NCBI GenBank assembly: GCA_022113835.1
Contig: JAILWY010000021.1
Coordinates: 5,456,001-5,520,000 of the forward strand
DNA from: Atopsyche davidsoni
Lineage: Eukaryota; Arthropoda; Insecta; Trichoptera; Hydrobiosidae
Direction: 5' to 3'
Length of the DNA stretch: 64,000 bases
The notes beneath the pieces are model-generated. The model was not told the DNA's origin. It worked only from the letters and a program-made list of their open reading frames with translations, and did no database searches. This document shows, piece after piece, positions 48,414 through 59,205 of the stretch (position 1 is its first letter; each line of letters starts with the position of its first letter). The translations under genes were made by a program, and so were the position numbers.

Positions 48414-48618
48414 TGATTAGCCCGAGCATATTAGTTCATATGTAGAATATGATTATTAGAAATTCTCACTAAATTGCAGTGGCTCGTTAGCATAGTTGGA
48501 TAAATGCACCGGCCATGAAAGCTTGGGGATGTGGGTTCGAATCCCTCACAAGTCACGATGATATTTTCTGAGAGTTTTCTTTAATCGTTTTCAATGTGTG
48601 AAAAAATATGCTTAATCA
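48414..48618 (+). mobile_element. tRNA-containing MITE, array copy 5 (direct)
   Basis: Looks identical to copy 3. The tRNA-like module is at 48481-48555. Confidence 0.8.
48481..48555 (+). pseudogene. tRNA-like module, array copy 5
   Basis: Looks identical to the module in copy 3. Confidence 0.5.
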
Positions 48619-48817
48619 CATAAACATACTAATACCTGCATGGGTAAATAAATACGCATCCTGATTAACATTAATCTAAAATTAATATAATTGAATGGTG
48701 CGCGTCTCGGCTAAAACATCAATAGATTTTAAAAATAATAATAACCAGCTTTGGATATAAAAATGCTTCACTTGTTACTTTAATTAAAAAGTCCAGTGTT
48801 TGCAAATCATTAAATAT

Positions 48818-49022
48818 TGATTAGCCCGAGCATATTAGTTCATATGTAGAATATGATTATTAGAAATTCTCACTAAATTGCAGTGGCTCGTTAGCATAGT
48901 TGGATAAATGCACCGGCCATGAAAGCTTGGGGATGTGGGTTCGAATCCCTCACAAGTCACGATGATATTTTCTGAGAGTTTTCTTTAATCGTTTTCAATG
49001 TGTGAAAAAATATGCTTAATCA
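48818..49022 (+). mobile_element. tRNA-containing MITE, array copy 6 (direct, terminal)
   Basis: Looks identical to copy 3. Its terminal TAATCA is the last base block of the array; unique sequence begins with CATTTCTATTG. The tRNA-like module is at 48885-48959. Confidence 0.8.
48885..48959 (+). pseudogene. tRNA-like module, array copy 6
   Basis: Looks identical to the module in copy 3. Confidence 0.5.
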
Positions 49023-49035
49023 CATTTCTATTGTA
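49022..49035. repeat. Right 14-bp direct repeat flanking the array
   Basis: ACATTTCTATTGTA, identical to 46654-46667. Confidence 0.75.
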
Positions 49036-49179
49036 GACAAAAAATAAAAGTGAGTGGATAGCGGTACTCATTACATGTGATGTTTAATGTGAAAGGTAAT
49101 ACGAATTAAATAAATTTATTTTTAAGCTGCGTGCCAGAAAATAAAAGGCTCGATTATATATGAACAATAAAAAAAAAAA

Positions 49180-49450
49180 CACATGTTGACAATTTTCGAT
49201 GCGAAGCAAAGTTTGAGAGCATCTAGCACCGCAAATGCGTCACACGTCGCGCAACTTTGCGGACGCGCGAGCTCCCTACGTTATCGCGGGATGTCCGCGG
49301 GGGTGAGGGGGTGGGGGTGGTGGGGGTGGTGGGGGGTGAGGGGGTGGCGCTCGTATCACGTGACAGAGATTAATGGCGTCACCCGTGAAAAAACACCACC
49401 TGTCGGCCGGCGCGACAAGCCGGACGGACGGTTCTGATTATTTATGCAGT
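49180..49450. promoter_or_regulatory. GC-rich island with G-rich tract
   Basis: 49297-49347 is made almost entirely of G-runs with T/TG spacers (GGGGGTGAGGGGGTGGGGG and similar), a strong G-quadruplex candidate on the + strand. It is followed by ATCACGTGACAG (a CACGTG E-box) and AATGGCGTCACC. The 84-codon frame across it is low complexity and not called a gene. Confidence 0.45.
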
Positions 49451-49825
49451 GGTGGAAGGCACGAGCACCGCTGAATGTACTGAGCACACAGCGAGGGAGA
49501 TAAAACTCTATTTTACATACTCAACAAGTTTAAAAATAATTTATACAAAAAAACACATCATTATATAGAAAGTTTGCGTATCATTATTTTAATCCAATTT
49601 ACTTCTATGTTGTTTTTTTAGTATATCAAACTTTTTTTTAAATGAAGCTATAGTGGTGACAAAACATACATCGTTAAGAACGCATTAATTTTTTTGGACG
49701 TTAGATTTTTAACTAATATTAAAAACATTATTGTTTAATTAAAATAACGAGGTTTTTTTTTGGATAAATGTAATATGTTTATAGGTAATCAAGAGTGAGG
49801 AACATTATATGAGATACCAAACGTG
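49451..49825. other. AT-rich non-coding stretch
   Basis: Nothing supported. Confidence 0.5.
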
Positions 49826-49846
49826 GATGGCTAGCAAACATTTCAG

Positions 49847-49985
49847 GAATGTCTCAGGACCCAAAGCATCGAAGGCTTCTCGAGTCGCGGGAGGACCAGA
49901 AGTCAAGAAGACAGATCGATGACATTTACAGCTTCTGCAGCTCGTCAAGACCTGCAGAGGGGTTGTGTTCGAGGCGCAAAATAAA
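49847..49985 (+). other. Candidate terminal exon
   Basis: An acceptor-like AAACATTTCAG precedes a balanced-composition segment in which one frame stays open for 45 codons (starting Glu-Cys-Leu-Arg-Thr-Gln). Its TAA overlaps an AATAAA poly-A signal at about 49981. The peptide is basic and not recognised. The layout of acceptor, short frame and poly-A signal fits a last exon of a coding or non-coding transcript, but each part is weak alone. Confidence 0.25.
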
Positions 49986-50189
49986 AGAAATAATATAATT
50001 CCTATTGTCTGGGTGTTATATTTTTTTTAACCAAAACTGAAATATGTAGAAGAAACGCGTTCCTATTTTTATAAAGCTGTTAATTTGGAAACAGGTTTCA
50101 GATGAAAACGACCAATTAAGAAACCAAACAAAGCGCACCCAATTACAAAAAAATATAATCTAATTAGAAAAAACCAGTCACTGGTATTA

Positions 50190-50600
50190 AAAAAATCCAA
50201 ATTCTCTACGATCCTGCGGCGATAGGACTCCAGGATAGAGACGTAAAAAAGGCGTACGAGTCATTAATCAAGGACGTAAAAAAAGGATTATTTAAATAGG
50301 AAAACAAAATGTCCTCCCGGTTGACTGATGCCGCCCGCTCGCTTGACAAATGGCGGTACCTCGGGAACTAATGCCCGGCCATCGGTCATTGTCGGGTGCT
50401 GTCGGGACTTGTCGGGACTTGTCGGGACTTGTCGGGACTTGTCGGGACTTGTCGGGGCCTGTCGGGAGTCCTCGGGAGTCCTCGGGAGTCGTCGGGCGAC
50501 ACTAATTGACTGGCGGTCGCGCGGTGACTCATCGCGCCCTCTCTACTAATGAAATGTCGGTTGACTGACGCCTAATAATACAGCAAGAAAAATTGCTCCG
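50190..50600. promoter_or_regulatory. GC-rich island with Pho-like and ACAAATGGC sites
   Basis: Contains TTGACAAATGGCGG (50343-50356), two GGTTGACTGA words (near 50321 and 50558), AATTGACTGGCGG and the minisatellite at 50391-50500. No protein is recognised; the frame through the repeat simply reads its periodicity. Likely a regulatory island. Confidence 0.35.
50391..50500. repeat. 10-bp minisatellite, unit GTCGGGACTT
   Basis: Eleven consecutive 10-bp units. Five exact GTCGGGACTT copies lie at 50401-50450, flanked by variants (GTCGGGTGCT before; GTCGGGGCCT, then GTCGGGAGTC, CTCGGGAGTC twice and GTCGGGCGAC after). The gradient of variants shows expansion in the middle. Confidence 0.95.
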
Positions 50601-52605
50601 TCGTACTTACAAATATAAAGCAAAGTTAAGTTACTCTTGACATTTGAGATGCTAAATAAAATATCTGATACCGATGCACTTAGGGTAGTAATTTTAAATG
50701 TTGTTGCCGTTTATGTCATTAATTTGAATTCGAAAGTAATAGCTCTTATACGGGGTTATATCTGTGATTGCGTCAGGGCGAAAGAATTTTTGACCATTCA
50801 GATAACGTATATATGTTAAGTGTAACCAAACTGTCTATATCATATATTTTTAAGATGAATATATACATTTATATCTAGTATGTGTTAAGTATTTTTTAAA
50901 AATATTTTATAGTTATAATTTCTTATAATAAAAAAAAATGTGGAATACTCTTCATTTGTCGATTTCTTATTAAATTAAAAAAAATGTATCCTTATTTACA
51001 AATTATTTCGTTTTAGTTAATTTTAATGATAGAAGTGAAGTATTATATTTTGTAATAATAATTATAACAGTGAAAATACCATCGTAATTGAATGATAAAT
51101 AAGAGCTTTTCTCGCAACATCTTTCAAAAGTTAACTAAAAAAATGATAAATGGCTCCATACGTGTTGCACTTAGGATTTGTTTTGTCCCCTTCTAAAAGC
51201 TGACACTGGAAGCTCCGGCTAAAGCTCGCGACACATAAATCAACCTGAAGAATAAGAAATATAAAGGCTCCTTGTGTGAGAGATTGCGTACCTCTTCATA
51301 ATTTATTACTATAAAGAGGAATGCTTATCCTATACAGTAAAGAAAACTGCCGTTTTATTCGTCGATCGTGATAAAATTATTTTTATAAAAATAAGCTTTT
51401 TAAAAACATATTCAATCATTTTATTTATATAACAAATAAAGTTTGATTACATGAAATATATATATTCCTCTTTTTTCAGTCAGCAAATAGAAATTATTTA
51501 TCTAAAACATATTTTTTATAACTGTAGAAAAATGGCAGAATATTGCTAATATGGACATCTCCGGTATTTCAATAATCAAAGGTAGTTTTATTCAATTGAT
51601 ATATTTTCTTTTTAATCGTATATTAATTGATAATTTTTACAAAATATATTTTTTTTACCCGAAAAAAAATTATGAACATCGTTTTGACAGGAAACCAGCC
51701 ATATTTTCCACTATGTTACGATGCGGATAATAATTTAAATTTTATTATATTTAAAACAATGTATTAAATCAAAATTGACAGACTATTGCTACAAAAATAT
51801 TATTAGATTAGAAAGCGACTTCTTTTAATATAAAATAACACAACCACAAAATAATATTTATCTTTTAATATTAAATCTGCTATAGAGAAGACGATTTAAA
51901 ATCAACAGCTAGATGAGTTTATTATTTAAATTACTATGAATTATGTATTTTTTTTATAATTATTTAACATATTTTGCAGGGTATTCCGTGAATATCCGAC
52001 GCATTCAGTAAAAGCGTACTATTATCACAAACTTAGCCACACGATCAAAACTTATCAGCATACAAAAACACCAATCAATCATAATTTTCCAACACAATAC
52101 AAATAGTACCGCAGTACAAACAAAGGCGGAATTATGCTCTGACTATACTGCGTATGCGAGCCACAAAAATCAAAATTACTGATGATTTATAAACATTTGA
52201 TAGCATATTTAGGCAAATTCATTTGAACCTAAAAATATATAGATAAAAAAAGACAAATATTTTAACGATAACGAAAGATTGCCTTTTCAATCAATTTTTT
52301 AGACAATTGCTATCATTCACAACAAAATTGTTTCGTTTTATAATCTTTAATTTCAAATGTGATGGTAGTTTTTAGTACAAGAAAGTGTCAAGCTCTAATC
52401 TGTAATTTATTAATAAATGATATATGTACAGTAAAATTATTTACAGTATTGGATATCCTCAATAAAAATAAGTCCCAGAATTAAAAGCTTTGATTTATTT
52501 AAGATTATAATCACATCAACTTAAACGTGGGTCTTTGAAAAAGTCTGTTTAACTGTCATACTTCTGAAGGAGCTAAAAAATAATCACCAAACCGAAATTC
52601 ACGAT
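50601..52605. other. AT-rich non-coding stretch
   Basis: No gene or clear repeat. Confidence 0.6.
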
Positions 52606-52609
52606 TTTT

Positions 52610-52890
52610 ATATCAGTACTTCGATTACGATCACGTAGCTCCCGCATCGTCCCGCGGGTGTGGGAGCACCTTTATCCGACGCGTTCACCCTTCCATAAAA
52701 TATTCGGTCATTAATTTCCGTGACGTCATCACATTAAGGCCTCCCCACACGGGCCGTATCATCCATCACATCGAGCTCGGCGCCGTAATTAATCGATAAT
52801 CGATCGCCTGAATATTTCAATGCCACAAAAATGTGTCCGTGTACACGCGTTCTGACATGTTTATAAATGTGTGAACGAGATCCGTTATTC
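52610..52890. promoter_or_regulatory. GC-richer island with CRE and homeodomain words
   Basis: Contains CCGTGACGTCATCAC (a perfect CRE core TGACGTCA), GGTCATTAATTTCC, and GCCGTAATTAATCGATAATCG (overlapping TAAT and ATCGAT cores), plus CCGCGGGTGTGGGAGCACC. Site density suggests an enhancer; no promoter or coding frame is seen. Confidence 0.35.
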
Positions 52891-55185
52891 CACATTAAAC
52901 AAGCGATAAATCTTGGCGAATTTTCAAATTTTCACTTGATTTATTTTAAAGTTGATTTTATGCACCGCATCTTTATAATGCAATCAGAGTACTAAGCTCT
53001 TCTTATTAATGAAGTAGGTTTTGTTGAAATTTTATTTGTCAACCTGTTTTTATCAACAATCTGATTTTAATCGTTCTAAATATAATAAGATGCATAATCC
53101 ATGGTAAAGATTCTGTATTTATGCTGCGAATATATATTTTTTTGACATTTTATTTTCGCTAGCTGATTTTGGTCTTTGGATATTTCAAAGGTAAAAAAAA
53201 CCGACCGCTTCCTATGCTTACGCTTAATGTCTGATAATATTGATAATGCATAAAAATGATTTAAACTGCTTTCCTCCCCTGTTCGTTTACTTATAGTTTT
53301 CAAGTCTTAGAAAGTAACGCGGATATGGACCTCACTTTTTTTTAGATTATATCAATCTCTTGTTCGTGTAATAAAAGTAAAAAATTATTTCAATCAATCG
53401 ATACAATATAATCAAACCCATAAGTTGGTTTTTCCTGAATACAATATTTTTCATTCAAAATCTGATTGATTAATTCAAGCACTCAACAAAATTGCTGATG
53501 CGATCAACGGTCTATCAAAAACCAAACATGGACTCCATCAATATTATTTATCAAAAATCATCGTAGGGCCACACAAGTCATCAATCACAGCCAGGAGGGC
53601 TGGGGTGGCGCGGATCTACCCCTTATAGAGTTAAATTATACAACAATGATGCGTGACTGTCAAAACAGATGTTTCTGTTCTCAGTTTATACTGATAGATA
53701 TTTCATACTGCGGTAATTTGTATGCTTATGTCACGATGACTTTTTTAATCGAGGATTATTGATGATTGGTGAAAAGAACGCCCTTGCAGTTGATGTTTTT
53801 TAATATTGAATAAAGTACTTATTTATTATTGAAAATATGATTTAAAGTTAATCAACCTGTTAACACTCTTCAAAATGGCATGACTTTAGCGTTTTTTTTA
53901 TAGTACATTTATGAAGTGCCCTTCGATTTTCATTGAGCTAAAAATAATAATCAATTATTATATCATATCCATATTATAACGTGACCGATTATTATGCAAT
54001 TACAAAGACAAGATCATAAAACAATATCTTAGCTATTTCACTGTGCTTTATTGTAAGTTATGCATAAGAAGTATGTATTCAAGAATCGAGTCAAAATATG
54101 TCATTATTTGATGAAATTTAAGCTAGAATTCAAACCATACTAACTTACATCAATATGTACTATTAATATTTTATTTATTAAAATATTTAACTTTGAAATT
54201 ACTCACCTCAAAAACTCGTGATTATACTTTTTTTTAATTTTTACTCTACACGCAAAAAATATCTTGGCTAGAAACAAAGAATCTATATCCGAATAACTTT
54301 AATGGTAGAAAACCTCAAAGGAAAAGGCAAATTGTCAAGTAGTGGAATGCATTTAGAGTCAGTTGGGGTTGGGTCTGATTTAATGTCTCCAGAATGTGCC
54401 TCATTTTACTAAAGTTTTTCCTCCAAAAAATATACTTGCATTCAAAACTAAAATTTTAATTCAATGTAAAACTTAATCTGAAATGAGTAATATCGCAACC
54501 ATTCAGAAATTAATTTGGCAAAAGAAATAAAAATGAAAAACAGATTTCATTAAAATATTACTATAACTAAAAAAACGTTTTTCTGCTCTCAGTGTATATT
54601 AAAAATAATACGTAACTAATTAATTGTAAATCATTACATATGAAATATCCGGTAAGGTACATACTAAAATCAGATGAATGCCTGCAGGTATCAAGCAAGT
54701 GCGTATATCTTTATCAGCGACATACCATCAATGATAATTAAAGATGTATAATTCTGAGCAGGTCCTGAACTAGACGGGTTGAAATATCAATCACGTATTA
54801 ACATTTACCCTTTAAAAAGGCGTATAAATACACTGACCTCATTTAAATAATTTCACTTAAAATAAAACAAATTGAATATTGTATAACTTTTACTTAATAT
54901 TCAATTTATTTATTTTATAAAAAAAATATCATCTTCTATGCAGTTAAGAGTAAGTAATATGTTATGTTCATTTTCAACTAGTTATAATGGTCAAACATTT
55001 TTTTTAATCATTGAAACTAACAGATTGGTTGTTATATCCTTTTGTCCTTAAAAAAAAAATTAACACAAATTTTCGAATTGCAGTAAAAACGAATGTTTAG
55101 ATTAGGTAAAAAATAAAATAAAACGTTATCAGGGTTTTATGAACCATTGCCATTTTCCACTGTCATTCTGCAGCAAGCTTCATCC
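52891..55185. other. AT-rich non-coding stretch
   Basis: A small mixed patch at 53565-53625 (GGAGGGCTGGGGTGGCGCGG). No gene supported. Confidence 0.55.
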
Positions 55186-55420
55186 ACAATTGGTTTGCAA
55201 ATCACCTTATATTATCTACAAAGCGCGTCTGGCAGTCCCCAAAACCCTGGGCCGCCAGGGTCTGATGCATTATGGATGAGCAGGTTCTGATACCTGGAAG
55301 CTGCTTTGGAAGAATGTTCTTTGTCGATAAATGCTGAGGATGGAATCCCATCACCGAAATCTCTAAATGATCAAATAACTGCTATTCTCGTCTCCGAGCG
55401 TACGTAACATATGCGTACTT
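55186..55420. other. Mixed-composition patch
   Basis: Contains CCCTGGGCCGCCAGGG (a near-perfect palindrome) and CGTCTCCGAGCGTACG. No frame of note is open and no motif recognised; an old repeat or regulatory patch. Confidence 0.25.
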
Positions 55421-56260
55421 TTGGAAATATTTCGTAGATAAAATAAAACATAATATTGAGAATATTAAAAACCGGTAGTTTTATAATATATGCATGCGCA
55501 TGCTTTCATTAAAATTAACAAACATTTATCGGTTGACTTTTTAGCCTACTTTGTGTTAAAAATGCAAAAAATATTAATAGCATTATAATAAAAATTAAAG
55601 CTATTTTTTATTGTGGCTGACGTAGTAATTAATAATAGAAATCTACGTAACATTTATTTTTAACACATTTGATGTTATATCGTTGTCCAAATATTAATTA
55701 TGTTTAAATATACATATATACGCCGATACTCAGTTTTAAGTCTGCAATTTATTACAGAGAGATATAATGTAAGAAACCAAAATATTTTTTTGAAATGAAC
55801 ACTTCTGCCATTAAAGAGCTTATAAATTGTAATATAATAAATATTTTTAGTGATTCCCTGGCCATTTGTTTTGAAATATGGACCATCACAAATTAAACCG
55901 GTCTTTCGAGAATTGGCTTTTGTTGGGTCATATAAAGAAATATTTAATGTCGTATTGGAAGTATTATCAACTGTATAATGTTTGCTATTCCCACAGTACA
56001 GTATATATATATTTTTTTTTCCTTGAGGAATTAAAACACTTTCAGGTCCTAACAATGAATTTGACAGAAATGTTCATGTCAATCAATTTTTTTTAATTTT
56101 TATAAATTAACTTTCTTTGTTGTCAGCGACAAATTTGATTTCTTTCTATATTTACAAAGTTTTTGCTGTAGCATTATTTAAAAATAAATGGATATTTTAG
56201 CTGGTTTTAGTTTTAGTTCAATTTCGATCATTTAGATTGTCTGTAGTATATATTGTCGAT
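55421..56260. other. AT-rich non-coding stretch
   Basis: A 126-codon minus-strand frame (55675-56055) is AT-driven and has no domain; overlapping + strand frames are equally long. Not called a gene. Confidence 0.45.
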
Positions 56261-56475
56261 CACGGACAGCTCGTCTTGGTAAGAAATGCATTCCCAAAGG
56301 AGCGGATAAAAAGCCAAGTGGCGATGGTCGAATGGTGAAGCTATGCTATGCAAGATATTTAAAAGCGGTGGTTGGTAAGCTGCGTAAGAAACGGATGATT
56401 GACGACCGTGGGATGTCTGGTGCCTGTGCTGAGGAATGCCGGCCTATTAGCGAGAATCCCAGCTAATAACAAGCA
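56261..56475. other. Mixed-composition patch, possible old retroelement piece
   Basis: Balanced composition with purine-rich words (GGTCGAATGGTGAAGC; GGAATGCCGGCCTATTAGCG). No second copy was noticed in the window and no frame is recognised. Confidence 0.25.
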
Positions 56476-57585
56476 AAAATCCAATCAGATGCTCTAAGTA
56501 CTTATGTTTTCAGAAGAAATTACGGAAATACGAATGTTCTGGAAAATTCTCTTTATTTTAAAGTTTTGTTTAATAACTGATTACTCGATAACTCAAAATA
56601 CTGTTAAGAGATCATTTTTTTAAATTATACTCAGTGTGACAACTAAACTCAACCTGCATTTGATGTTCTCAACTTATATATTTCCTGTTTATTTCTAAAA
56701 AGAAAAATTACCAATTTTAGGCTATTGTTCTAATTATCACGTTTAATGCATAAATTTCATAGAGAGGTTTACTTTTGTAAGCTGTTAATATTAGGAATAA
56801 AATTAAAACGAAGCTCTTGTAATAAATAACAAAAACTTTATAGTTTAAACGTGTATATAAATAAAGGTGTTCTTATAAATTAACTACAAATTTCAACACC
56901 AGATGCAAGCCAGTGCTGCCAGGTTAACGAGTTTTTCCCGACCGAGTAATGCTTTAATGAGTCGGAAATATTGAGCGATCGGGCAACATTTCCTCCAGCC
57001 CTGTCGGCTCGGGAGAAGAAAGCGATTGATTATTAATTACCAAGAGCGGCGGTCCTGGCAGCCCACCCCTGCACAGGCCCGGATTATTAACTACACCACT
57101 AACAAAAATACTAATTTTTATATAGTTTCTGTTCATTACTTATAAATAATTACTTCTCTTTAAAAATAATATAATGCTTGAAATTAACCAAGACTTCATA
57201 CCTAAAAAAAATGTTTCAGATCTTAATCATTGTTATAATGAAAGAGTGACAAAGTATTGGCCAAATATATTAAATTATTTTGACATATATATTAAAATTA
57301 TATTGTTGTTTTATAATCAATGTACTTAAATGTTTAGACTAATAATTGAGATTGATAATATTTTTTGATATCATAGTTAAAAAATATATATATATAATAC
57401 AAAATATGTTTGAGTGTTAGTGTTTTTTAATTATTTCGATTGCTACCGATGTCTAAAAAAGCCGGCAAAAAATAAAAGTGCTCAGTGTTATTTACTTTCT
57501 TAAAACAAGTTGATCATTCATTTTATTGATATGAGTATTGTAAATCAAATCTGTCCGAGTCGTCTTTGGTGACACAGAAGATAAA
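56476..57585. other. AT-rich non-coding stretch with one patch
   Basis: 56900-57090 is GC-richer (GAGCGGCGGTCCTGGCAGCCC). The rest is AT-rich. No gene supported. Confidence 0.45.
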
Positions 57586-57599
57586 ATTGTTTTTTTTTT

Positions 57600-57660
57600 A
57601 TACCCGTAACCTAATACGGACCTGCCTTATATAGGTCGCCGGTCCAAATTAGTGTTTGAC
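57600..57660. repeat. Small hairpin
   Basis: GGACCTGCC...GGTCGCCGGTCC: GGACC pairs with GGTCC, and an alternative GACCT/AGGTC stem overlaps it. It looks like the tip of a small fold-back repeat. Confidence 0.35.
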
Positions 57661-58119
57661 AACTTGTATGGCAGTCACTGATAATTGAAAGAACACCGAT
57701 TTATCATCTTATTTAAATAAAAAAAACTTACGTAGTTCCCCTTGCCCTGCCCGGGAGATCCCCGCCAGATACTGGCGGTGACACTTGTCAACGCGATTGA
57801 AAATACCGACAGCTCTTGTTCATTATTTTAGGACAGAAATCATATGTCAGATTTTTTACAAGTGAAAATATTATTGTTAAGATTGTTTTTAAAACAACAA
57901 CTTATTCTTATTTTTGGAATTGAAAAATCACCGCATAAAAATATATTTTTATATTAAATATATAGGCGTATATTTGATGATAAATACTCATACATTTCAG
58001 ACGTATAGAAATAAGACACTTAATACTTTTAAATGAATACATTTGTTGATAATTTACTTTTTATAATTATTGCATAATGAGATCACTTTAATTTGATTTT
58101 TTTTTATGTATATCTAAAT
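57661..58119. other. AT-rich non-coding stretch
   Basis: A short GC-richer piece at 57738-57800 (TGCCCTGCCCGGGAGATCC). No gene supported. Confidence 0.45.
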
Positions 58120-58124
58120 TACCA

Positions 58125-58195
58125 ACGCAATGTAGGACGCTGTTGGCTAGCTGCAAGTTGGTGGCACGATTTGTTGCTCCGTGTGTAGAGACCTT
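58125..58195. mobile_element. Single right arm of hairpin MITE family
   Basis: GTAGGACGCTGTTGGCTAGC, CTGCAAGTTGGTGGC and CCGTGTGTAGAGA match, in order, the right arm of the 7054-7347 and 15393-15533 elements. No left arm is present. Confidence 0.6.
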
Positions 58196-58279
58196 TAAAC
58201 AGGTATTTCTTAAAAGACATATAACATGTTTTCTTTAATCGTGCCGCCCTCGTATTAAGTTGCATTGTTATATTACGGT

Positions 58280-58489
58280 TTATATGATTGGATCATAAAA
58301 GAAAATCGTAAGATCTTTCTGGGCATCAGATCTTGAACCCAGTCGACCCATAGATAGGCCACGAGGACTGTCACCGTCCATCAGCCTGGACGCGGGTATG
58401 GCGTGCTCCTTGGACACGGGCAAGGAGCAGGGGCTCTCGACTTCCTGCCCCTTGGTCGGTATTACAGAGAACGCCGGTAGCAGCAGCGA
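58280..58489 (-). CDS. Candidate coding exon, unrecognised protein
   Basis: On the minus strand, an acceptor-like GAAGTTTGCAG ends at 58490. The following 210 bases are open in phase (Ser-Leu-Leu-Leu-Pro-Ala-Phe-Ser-Val-Ile-Pro), with stop TAA at 58280-58282. Over the first 50 codons most third positions are G or C (CTG, CCG, GCC, AAG, GAG, CAC), unlike the AT-rich surroundings, as expected of a true exon. The middle is Ser/Pro/Gly/Arg-rich (for example DGDSPRGLSMGRLGSRSD), resembling a disordered cytoplasmic tail. No domain is identified. The last dozen codons become AT-rich, so an unseen donor or the real 3' end may lie before them. Confidence 0.4.
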   Translation of the reverse strand, partial: SLLLPAFSVIPTKGQEVESPCSLPVSKEHAIPASRLMDGDSPRGLSMGRLGSRSDAQKDLTIFFYDPII

Positions 58490-59205
58490 CTGCAAACTTC
58501 TGGGGCAATCGCGCTATTCATCAAACATCTAAAGTTAAATTGAAGTGCATGTTACCAAATAATTTTCATAAACGGTTTATTGCGGTATAAATTACTAACA
58601 AAATCAATTATTTTCTTAGTTCAGAAGGTGCAATACATAAGCAATTTTAGGTTAATTCACTTGATTTATTGTCTCATAGACTTTAAAAATAATCATTGAG
58701 CGAGACTAGATTAATAATATGGTAAGTGAAAGACTCACGCTATTCTGATTTTTATTAAACTTTATGTACTAATATTCCACAATAATTAATAGAAAAATCT
58801 AAAAGCAATTAAAGGGTAGATACGTACGTGTAGTTAAAAAAAGACAGTAGGCCAAAAACCAAAGGATGTGAAGGAGATTATCATTATGGTGAAATATTTT
58901 TTGAGTTATTATTTTGTTTATGTTATTTGATTAAAAACAGCTTTCATCTTTTAACAAAAACTAAATCTTAATTTCAGATTATTCAGAGATAACTATTAAA
59001 ATTCTTGTTTTCAAAAACATTTAATTTTAAGTATTATTGAAAACACTCGCATTTTTTGCTTTCGTACACTATAATATATTATTTTATAGTAATTCAAACA
59101 ATCATAAATTTTTATAAATTTTAACACATTTTTGTACATTTTTATTTTAATAATGGTCTTGGAAGTCTTTGTTAAAAATTAAAACACGTTTTTGAGAACC
59201 TTTGG
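58490..59205. other. AT-rich non-coding stretch
   Basis: A donor-like AATATG|GTAAGT lies at 58720/58721; no exon support. Nothing else seen. Confidence 0.5.

Larger units (their letters stand above)
46668..49022. repeat. 404-bp tandem array with polarity reversal
   Basis: Period 404 bp, measured at several landmarks in both parts. Bases 46668-47390 (1.8 units) are in one direction and 47391-49022 (4.04 units) in the opposite one. All units look identical by eye, so the amplification is very recent or kept homogeneous. Each unit is one 205-bp tRNA-containing MITE plus a 199-bp spacer. The left end cuts inside the spacer; the right end coincides with a MITE terminus. The whole is flanked by a 13-14 bp direct repeat. 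An assembly error in copy number or orientation cannot be excluded from sequence alone. Confidence 0.9.

Noticed and set aside
47673..48959. Cluster of functional tRNA-Ser(TGA) genes
   Set aside because: There is no long variable arm as in tRNA-Ser, position 33 is A, acceptor and T-stems have mismatches, and each copy sits inside a transposon-like unit.
46668..49022. CRISPR array
   Set aside because: The repeats are 404 bp, include spacers that are themselves identical, reverse direction midway, and lie in eukaryotic-type DNA.
46668..49022. Centromeric or heterochromatic satellite
   Set aside because: Fewer than six units, flanked by a target-site-like duplication and unique sequence on both sides.
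55675..56055. 126-codon minus-strand frame
   Set aside because: AT-rich codon content, competing + strand frame of similar quality, no recognisable domain or splice context.
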